DNA of 64,000 nucleotides, taken from positions 62,001 through 126,000 of the forward strand of contig NC_015474.1 of NCBI RefSeq assembly GCF_000211475.1. The letters run 5' to 3'. Position 1 is the first letter of the stretch. The number at the start of each line of letters is the position of its first letter. The translations under genes and the position numbers were made by a program. The notes beneath the pieces are model-generated. The model made no database searches, was not told the DNA's origin, and was given only the letters and a program-made list of their open reading frames with translations. Shown piece by piece: positions 58,967-64,000 of this stretch. This DNA comes from Pyrococcus sp. NA2 (GTDB taxonomy: Archaea; Methanobacteriota_B; Thermococci; Thermococcales; Thermococcaceae).

Positions 58967-59708
58967 TTTCCTCAACCTCCTGGGCTATCTTAAGATACTT
59001 ATCCTTTAGGGCCTCTCTTTGCTTTTGATAAACGGCCTTGGCTCCCTTTATGGCGAGTTTGACGGCCTCAATGAACTCTTCTTTTGTTAAATATCCATCC
59101 ATCTGAAGTAGCGTTATGTCATTCCTTAGGGGCATTATAGCCACAGGCACATCTGCCTCTCCATAGTTATCTTCTTCCTTGTTCAAGTCAAGTACTATCT
59201 CACCCTCAATCTTTCCAGCTGCACACGCTGCAACGAGATCTCGCATCGGTATTCCTGCATCCGCTAAGGCCAAGGAAGCAGCCGTTATACCTGCAACTCT
59301 TGTTCCGGCATCTGCTTGGAGAACCTCTATGAAAACATCTATGGCCGTTCTGGGGAACATCTCCAAGATCAAAGCCGGCTCCAATGCTCCTTTGATAACC
59401 TTACTAATCTCAATGCTTCTCCTGTCAGGACCAGGTTTTTTTCTTTCTTCAACGCTAAAGGGAGCCATGTTATACCTAACCCTAAGGATAGCCCTGTCTG
59501 GTCTTTGCAAGTGCTTTGGATGTAATTCTTTTGGCCCATAAACGGCAGCAATTATCTTGTTTTTACCCCATTCAATGTAGGCCGAACCATCTGCATTCTT
59601 TAATACACCAACCTCCATCTTAATTGGCCTAAGTTCGTACTTTTTTCTCCCATCTATCCTTCTACCATTTTCATCAATCAGTTTCAGCCCCTCTGGTTTC
59701 TCCATCAT
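58959..59708 (-). CDS. rrp41: exosome complex exonuclease Rrp41
   Basis: Catalytic phosphorolytic 3'-5' RNase PH-fold subunit, 249 residues. Phosphate- and RNA-binding arginines are in [41 protein letters not shown] and [22 protein letters not shown]; the catalytic aspartate region is [23 protein letters not shown] 59708 or 59705. It overlaps the Rrp4 gene by 35 bases at its 5' end. Confidence 0.96.
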   Translation of the reverse strand: MMEKPEGLKLIDENGRRIDGRKKYELRPIKMEVGVLKNADGSAYIEWGKNKIIAAVYGPKELHPKHLQRPDRAILRVRYNMAPFSVEERKKPGPDRRSIEISKVIKGALEPALILEMFPRTAIDVFIEVLQADAGTRVAGITAASLALADAGIPMRDLVAACAAGKIEGEIVLDLNKEEDNYGEADVPVAIMPLRNDITLLQMDGYLTKEEFIEAVKLAIKGAKAVYQKQREALKDKYLKIAQEVEESE

Positions 59709-60480
59709 TTTCAGTCACCTCACTCTCCTCCTGAGGTTCCTCCTCCAACTTTGGAATTTCCTCAATTACACCCTGTTCCTTCAATTCCTGGAGCCTGGAA
59801 AGTAGCAAGTTCTTGATTCTGTCTGTTAAGCCCTTGGTATGGCTTTCTCTATCTATCTTAAGAATAGCCTCAATTGCAAGCTTTTCGAGATATTCATTTT
59901 TTCCATTTATCCAAATCCAACCATTCTGTCCAACTATGATTCTCGTCATTGTCAACTTCTTTATCATGTTTATCATTGAGCCTCCCCTACCTATAACCCT
60001 GGGAACTCTGGATGGGGTTATCTTTACTATTTGCCCTCCTCTGAGAGGTCCACCGTTAAAGGGCATACCCTTTGTTGTTAGGTCTATATTGTTAACCTCA
60101 GTTATCGCCTTGACCTTAGCATAAATTATGTCTCCGATGTCAAAGAACTTCCTGAGATCAGTTCTGAGAAGATCTATTTTCTCATCGGTGAAGTCCTGAA
60201 TTTTTAAGTTTGCAGGATATGGAGCCCCTATATCAACAACCCAACTGGAGAATTTGACGTCAACTACCTTTCCTATAACATTATCTCCAACCTCCGGGAT
60301 ATAGGGGCCTTCGAGAGGAATTACCCTGATTGTATTCCCCTTTATGTCAACGAGACCAATCACCGTTGAGTAAATTCTGGAACCCTCTCTAAACGTTCCC
60401 CTTCCATTCTTATATGGCCCTTGAGCTAGTAGGGTTCCTGGAACCACTAATTCTCTATTCTGAACAAAAATCCTCTTCAT
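59674..60480 (-). CDS. rrp4: exosome complex RNA-binding protein Rrp4
   Basis: RNA-binding cap of the exosome, 268 residues: an N-terminal domain ([20 protein letters not shown]), an S1 domain ([28 protein letters not shown]) and a KH domain ([37 protein letters not shown]), plus an acidic tail. It overlaps the SBDS stop by four bases (ATGA). Confidence 0.96.
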   Translation of the reverse strand: MKRIFVQNRELVVPGTLLAQGPYKNGRGTFREGSRIYSTVIGLVDIKGNTIRVIPLEGPYIPEVGDNVIGKVVDVKFSSWVVDIGAPYPANLKIQDFTDEKIDLLRTDLRKFFDIGDIIYAKVKAITEVNNIDLTTKGMPFNGGPLRGGQIVKITPSRVPRVIGRGGSMINMIKKLTMTRIIVGQNGWIWINGKNEYLEKLAIEAILKIDRESHTKGLTDRIKNLLLSRLQELKEQGVIEEIPKLEEEPQEESEVTENDGETRGAETD

Positions 60481-61187
60481 AAGCCCTTCCTCTCTATGAG
60501 TTTAGTTTGCACGTTACCCTTTGTAAGGGCATTGAGTTTTTCATAAAACTCCTCCTCAACGCCACCAGGAATCTCTATTAAGAACATCCAAGAACCATCA
60601 CTCCCCCATTCTTCTCTCTTTATCTTACCAAACTTTCTCACTTCACCGTATGCCCTTCCCACGTACTCACTTGGTATCTTGACAGCTATTACCTTAGTCT
60701 CAACCCTTAGTGGAAGAACCCTTCTTATTGCCTTTATGACATCCTGAACTTGAGCCTCAGCATCCTTGAAAATATCCACTCTCACTCCCACCTCTTCCAT
60801 GGCCTTTAGAATTCTCTCCACTGGATGTGGATACCCTGTCCTCGGATCAACGGCGTGTCTATGAATTATTGTTGCTATCTGCCTTTTCTTCTCCTCGAGC
60901 ATTTCCCTTCTCTGCTGGGCTGTCAATTGAACTTCTCCTTTCCTGAGGATTATCTTGGCAACCTCGTACGGGTCACTTGTCCCAAAGATCTTTTCCATTT
61001 CCTTTTCACTGGCCTTATCTCCTTTGTGTGCATCCTTAAAGACGTAAGGAGTTGCTAAAATTTCCTCAATTGGAACATCCTTTCCCTCCTTGAAGTCCCT
61101 TGCAAGATAGGGATCAACAAGTATTTCAAACGTTTCTCCCTGAATCTTTAACCTTGCAATTACAGCCTTATCAACACTTATCGGCAT
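60477..61187 (-). CDS. ribosome assembly factor SBDS
   Basis: Shwachman-Bodian-Diamond protein homologue, 236 residues with three domains: N-terminal FYSH ([35 protein letters not shown]), helical middle ([39 protein letters not shown]) and a ferredoxin-like C-terminus. It helps release the anti-association factor aIF6 from 50S. ATG 61187 follows GGGGTGAT; the GTG at 61196 lies in the ribosome site. Confidence 0.96.
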   Translation of the reverse strand: MPISVDKAVIARLKIQGETFEILVDPYLARDFKEGKDVPIEEILATPYVFKDAHKGDKASEKEMEKIFGTSDPYEVAKIILRKGEVQLTAQQRREMLEEKKRQIATIIHRHAVDPRTGYPHPVERILKAMEEVGVRVDIFKDAEAQVQDVIKAIRRVLPLRVETKVIAVKIPSEYVGRAYGEVRKFGKIKREEWGSDGSWMFLIEIPGGVEEEFYEKLNALTKGNVQTKLIERKGL

Positions 61188-61211
61188 GGAAATCACCCCA
61201 AAAAGAAGAAA

Positions 61212-61994
61212 TTAATAGTGGCTATCCAGTTCAGAGTAATCCTCTTCCTTCTCCTTCACCTCCTCCTCTTCCACCTCTTTCATGACCTCATTAAGGTACC
61301 TCTCTATCTCATCCCTTGACAACTTCCTAAACTTCTTATCCTTTACCGTTATCACCGCAACCTCTATACTCTCGGCACTTGGCTTTTCGATTGTCTTGGC
61401 CAACGCTAATATTGCCAACTTTATTGCATCTTCAAGCGTCATATCATCTCTATACTTCTCCTCAAATATCGCCATTGCCGTGTTCCTTCCACTTCCTATA
61501 GCAACGGCCTTCCAAGCGAAGTAAGCTCCACTTGGATCAGTTTCATATAACTCTGGCTTCTCATTGACTCCTGCCATCAGCAGAGCAGCTCCAAAGGGTC
61601 TAACTCCACCATACTGGGTATGCATCTGCTTAAGATCACAGATCTTCTTGACTATGACAGCTAGTGGAGCTGGTTCTCCATAGGTTAGCCTGTGAATCTG
61701 AGCCTCAAGTCTTGCCCTATTAACTAGAACTCTAGCATCGGCAATTATACCACTTGAAGCTGCAGCTATGTGATCATCAATCTGAAATATCTTCTCATAG
61801 CTCTCGGGTTCTATCAACCTGCTGGTTATCCTCTTCTCAACGGCCAAAACAACCCCCTCATTGCATTTCACGCCAACAGCCGTCGCTCCTCTTTTAACTG
61901 CCTCCCTTGCATAGTTGACCTGGAACAATCTACCATCAGGACTGAATACCGTTATTGCCCTATCGTATCCTGCCTGTGGTGGAACGAACGCCAT
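61212..61994 (-). CDS. psmA: proteasome alpha subunit
   Basis: Outer-ring subunit of the 20S proteasome, 260 residues. Signature [34 protein letters not shown] and the gate-forming N-terminus [14 protein letters not shown]. The C-terminus is highly acidic ([21 protein letters not shown]). It opens the classic archaeal proteasome-exosome superoperon. The strong promoter is TATATAAG (62027-62034, minus), with a GGAGGTGAG ribosome site and a leader of about 10-15 bases. Confidence 0.97.
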   Translation of the reverse strand: MAFVPPQAGYDRAITVFSPDGRLFQVNYAREAVKRGATAVGVKCNEGVVLAVEKRITSRLIEPESYEKIFQIDDHIAAASSGIIADARVLVNRARLEAQIHRLTYGEPAPLAVIVKKICDLKQMHTQYGGVRPFGAALLMAGVNEKPELYETDPSGAYFAWKAVAIGSGRNTAMAIFEEKYRDDMTLEDAIKLAILALAKTIEKPSAESIEVAVITVKDKKFRKLSRDEIERYLNEVMKEVEEEEVKEKEEDYSELDSHY

Positions 61995-62026
61995 CTTCTC
62001 ACCTCCATCTTAAGTAGCCAAGTCCT

Positions 62027-62034
62027 CTTATATA
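62027..62034 (-). promoter_or_regulatory. box A of the proteasome-exosome operon
   Basis: TATATAAG on the minus strand, about 33-40 bases above the psmA ATG. It is the only clear box A before SBDS. Confidence 0.6.
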
Positions 62035-62154
62035 CCTTCCGTGGAGTGAAAGGTTTTTAGCCTATACACTTTAGGTATGGCTGGCATCATGGAAACATTT
62101 TAATATTAATGAACCTGATAGTCTAACGTTGAACTTTAATGAGGGTGATGGATC

Positions 62155-62655
62155 ATGTGGGGTAGGATAGAACACTACTTCGACGAATATCCAGTTAGAA
62201 AGCTCATAGCAAAAACGTTACTCAGATATGGTTTAAGGGTGTCAGAGGACATGAAAATTAAGGCTGGGGAAATTGAAGTCCCGTACACTAAGATAGCAAA
62301 GGCTCTCAACGTTGATAGAAGAGTCGTTAAGGAAACGGTTGCCATGATATTAAAAACACCCGAGCTTAGAGAGATATACATGAATTTAGAACCCACAGTT
62401 CACATGAAGTTCGTCGGAAAGCACGTTGGTTATGGAGTGATAGAGATAGAACCCGAACCAAGGGCAATTGGAATCCTAGCAAAGGTTGCTCAGAAAATAG
62501 CCGACAGAGGAATAAACATAGTCCAAGCAATAGCCGAAGACCCCGAGATATATCCAGAAGCCACCTTAACCATAATAACTGAAAAACCAATTCCAGGAGA
62601 TCTGATAAACGAATTGTCAAAACTTGAGGGGGTTAAAAGAATATCAATATATTAG
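62155..62655 (+). CDS. ACT-domain regulator of amino-acid metabolism (COG2150-like)
   Basis: A 166-residue protein with an N-terminal helix-turn-helix-like region (MKIKAGEIEVPYTKIAKALNVDRRVVKETVAMILKTPELREIY) and a C-terminal ACT domain (YGVIEIEPEPRAIGILAKVAQKIADRGINIVQAIAEDPEIYPEATLTIITEKPIPG). Presumably it senses an amino acid and regulates transcription. GAGGGTGATGG precedes the ATG. It sits opposite psmA across a 160-base gap containing TTTTAATAT (about 62098-62106) as its box A. Confidence 0.88.
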   Translation: MWGRIEHYFDEYPVRKLIAKTLLRYGLRVSEDMKIKAGEIEVPYTKIAKALNVDRRVVKETVAMILKTPELREIYMNLEPTVHMKFVGKHVGYGVIEIEPEPRAIGILAKVAQKIADRGINIVQAIAEDPEIYPEATLTIITEKPIPGDLINELSKLEGVKRISIY

Positions 62656-62659
62656 GGAT

Positions 62660-63244
62660 ATGGCTCACTTCATTTTACAATTTGAGAAGGAAATGGTAAG
62701 TCTCAGCAATGCTCCCTATAGGGGAGGCCTAACGAGAGCTAGGGGCTTTTTCTTTATGCAGGTAGACAAAAACTATAACGGAAATTATAAAGAGGATTGC
62801 AAAAGGTTCGAGGAAGAACATGGACTAGATAACTTCGTAGGCTTCATGACAGCTGTTAACATTGACAAGGTTCTTGCACATGAAAAAGTTAGAGATGTTG
62901 AAGCATATATAACTGCCGGAATAACGAATCCTGCAATAGCTGGAGACGAGCATGAACCAATTCCTAATCCTGGAACGATAAACATCGCAATTGTGATAAA
63001 AGATGGATTAACAATCGGTGCCATGGCAAACGCAATAATGACGGCTACAGAAGCGAAAACTTATACGCTAATGGAACTAGGATACAAGGCTACAGGAACA
63101 ACAAGTGATGGAATAGGGATTTTTGCGTACGAAGGAGATATAGAGTGGGCCGGAACTGCAACCAAAATTGGAATTGCAATTGGAAAGGCAGTCAGAAGAG
63201 CCCTAAAGGAAAGTATAAAGAGATGGGAGAAAATTAGGCCTTAA
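62660..63244 (+). CDS. cbiZ: adenosylcobinamide amidohydrolase CbiZ
   Basis: Cleaves adenosylcobinamide to adenosylcobyric acid for corrinoid salvage. The 194-residue protein has [55 protein letters not shown] and [35 protein letters not shown], the CbiZ domain. ATG 62660, 5 bases after the ACT-gene stop and close to GGGAT; upstream frame to 62624 overlaps that gene. Convergent overlap of 11 bases with the cobT-like gene. Confidence 0.92.
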   Translation: MAHFILQFEKEMVSLSNAPYRGGLTRARGFFFMQVDKNYNGNYKEDCKRFEEEHGLDNFVGFMTAVNIDKVLAHEKVRDVEAYITAGITNPAIAGDEHEPIPNPGTINIAIVIKDGLTIGAMANAIMTATEAKTYTLMELGYKATGTTSDGIGIFAYEGDIEWAGTATKIGIAIGKAVRRALKESIKRWEKIRP

Positions 63245-64000
63245 CTAACCTTTCATAGAGCTCCTCAACTTTCCTAAATACGTCTTCAGGCGAGTAACCA
63301 GCCTTAACTGCCAACCAAGTTGCACCTCCAGCTCCAACACCCTCCTTCACGTATCCATTTTCATAGTCCTTTAACCCTTTGTACTTACTTTTAGAAAAAT
63401 CTAGATCTGCTGAATATGTCATTATCCCTATTTCCTTAGCCGTTTTAACGAAAGTTGCACTTTTATCCTCAACAACCCATCTTGTGGTCGCTATCATGAA
63501 TCTTGTTATGTCCTCTCCTAGAGCCTTAAGGACTGCTGCAACTGCAAGCATTTGGGTACCCCCAGCTAAAACTATATCTCCTCTAAAGCCCAAGGATAAT
63601 CCAAGGATAGCTGCCAAAGTGGGATCACCGAATTCCATTAATGCCCTAATTGGATCATCCTTAAGAGAACCCCTATTAATTCCAGCTCTCTTGAATCCTT
63701 CAAGTATAACCCTCTCTTTTAATTCTTGTGGATTTGAGGGAGATGCTGAGGAAGTTCTGGCATCATACCCCAAAGCCCAAAGAACAGCTTGCGCAGTTGT
63801 TGTGCCTCCGGGAGTTGATTCCCCAATTACAAGCTCTTTAACATTGAGCTTATCAAGTTCCATTCCGAGCATCTTTGAGCGTTCTATTATCTCTGAAATC
63901 CCTGGAAGAGCAGGCTCCCCCCTAAAGTCCTTACCGACTTCATTACTTATATGAACATGAGGAATCAGGGGAGCAAGATAGGTGCCTGCCCTTACAACAA
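63234..64000 (-). CDS. nicotinate-nucleotide--dimethylbenzimidazole phosphoribosyltransferase-like (CobT/COG2038), 5'-truncated
   Basis: The minus-strand frame is open to the window edge (…[30 protein letters not shown]…), so the ATG at 63872 is internal and the true start lies beyond. Seen: [75 protein letters not shown] and a C-terminal [17 protein letters not shown]. This is the archaeal TIGR00303 type, predicted to activate lower-ligand bases for cobamides. Its neighbour cbiZ supports corrinoid salvage. Confidence 0.87.
   Translation of the reverse strand, partial: VVRAGTYLAPLIPHVHISNEVGKDFRGEPALPGISEIIERSKMLGMELDKLNVKELVIGESTPGGTTTAQAVLWALGYDARTSSASPSNPQELKERVILEGFKRAGINRGSLKDDPIRALMEFGDPTLAAILGLSLGFRGDIVLAGGTQMLAVAAVLKALGEDITRFMIATTRWVVEDKSATFVKTAKEIGIMTYSADLDFSKSKYKGLKDYENGYVKEGVGAGGATWLAVKAGYSPEDVFRKVEELYERLVKA

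Noticed and set aside
59179-59541. Plus-strand open frame opposite Rrp41
   Set aside because: It is a shadow of a well-conserved exosome gene with no ribosome site; many other long antisense frames here were left out for the same reason.

Overview
The window is a stretch of a hyperthermophilic euryarchaeal chromosome, almost certainly a Pyrococcus species. The evidence is archaeal-type translation and transcription genes (L7Ae, S28e, L24e, L37e, L30e, split RpoA'/A'' with unsplit RpoB, exosome, SBDS, proteasome alpha), Pyrococcus hallmark proteins (ADP-forming acetyl-CoA synthetase alpha, the NfeD/stomatin pair, TET aminopeptidase, FL11-type Lrp, archease next to a tRNA m5C methyltransferase), GGTGAT-type ribosome binding sites, GTG and TTG starts, and box A (TATA) promoters. 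No insertion sequence, prophage, integrase or CRISPR array is visible. The species cannot be fixed without a database search.

Layout. 1-5.3 kb: a 5'-truncated lipoate ligase, a four-gene ABC transporter operon, a CDF metal transporter, two tandem box C/D guide RNA genes on the minus strand, a JAMM protease and a small unknown gene. 5.4-9.0 kb: tRNA-Asn and a CAT-anticodon tRNA, a DMT transporter, a large Mrr-nuclease/repeat protein, and an ABC ATPase pseudogene. 9.2-10.0 kb: L24e, S28e and L7Ae. 10-21.4 kb: rhomboid protease, endonuclease III, a stand-alone Cdc48-N-like protein, a class III aminotransferase-fold enzyme, a PadR-controlled drug-type ABC exporter, CrcB plus DUF190, a zinc ribbon/GNAT/ABC fusion, ThiC and a flavin disulfide reductase. 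21.6-32.5 kb: NfeD protease and stomatin, glucan phosphorylase, macrodomain protein, DUF835 protein, MTA/SAH deaminase, PyrD, AcdA, L37e, Sm protein and FL11-like regulator. 32.5-43 kb: two HEAT-repeat paralogues, NAC, tRNA-Leu, TET peptidase, a possible degenerate AAA+ protein with RtcA and a phosphoesterase, and an XRE-controlled ABC export operon. 43-47.6 kb: PHP protein, archease, m5C methyltransferase, TruD and Pth2.

47.6-57.2 kb is the RNA polymerase operon (rpoH-rpoB-rpoA'-rpoA''-L30e-NusA-S12-S7). 57.2-62 kb holds three tRNAs and the proteasome-exosome operon (psmA-SBDS-Rrp4-Rrp41-Rrp42). The window closes with an ACT-domain regulator and the corrinoid-salvage genes cbiZ and a truncated cobT-like gene. 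Much of the window serves RNA: synthesis, guide-directed methylation (L7Ae here is a core protein of the same C/D particles), end processing (RtcA, archease), modification (TruD, m5C) and decay (exosome). The longest stretch without a gene is about 270 bases (21383-21651).

The most noteworthy unlisted structure is the tandem pair of box C/D sRNA genes at 4497-4631. Several well-formed palindromes sit on box A or start sites and look like operators; the best is a double 16-bp inverted repeat at the XRE/DUF2178 operon (43024-43055).
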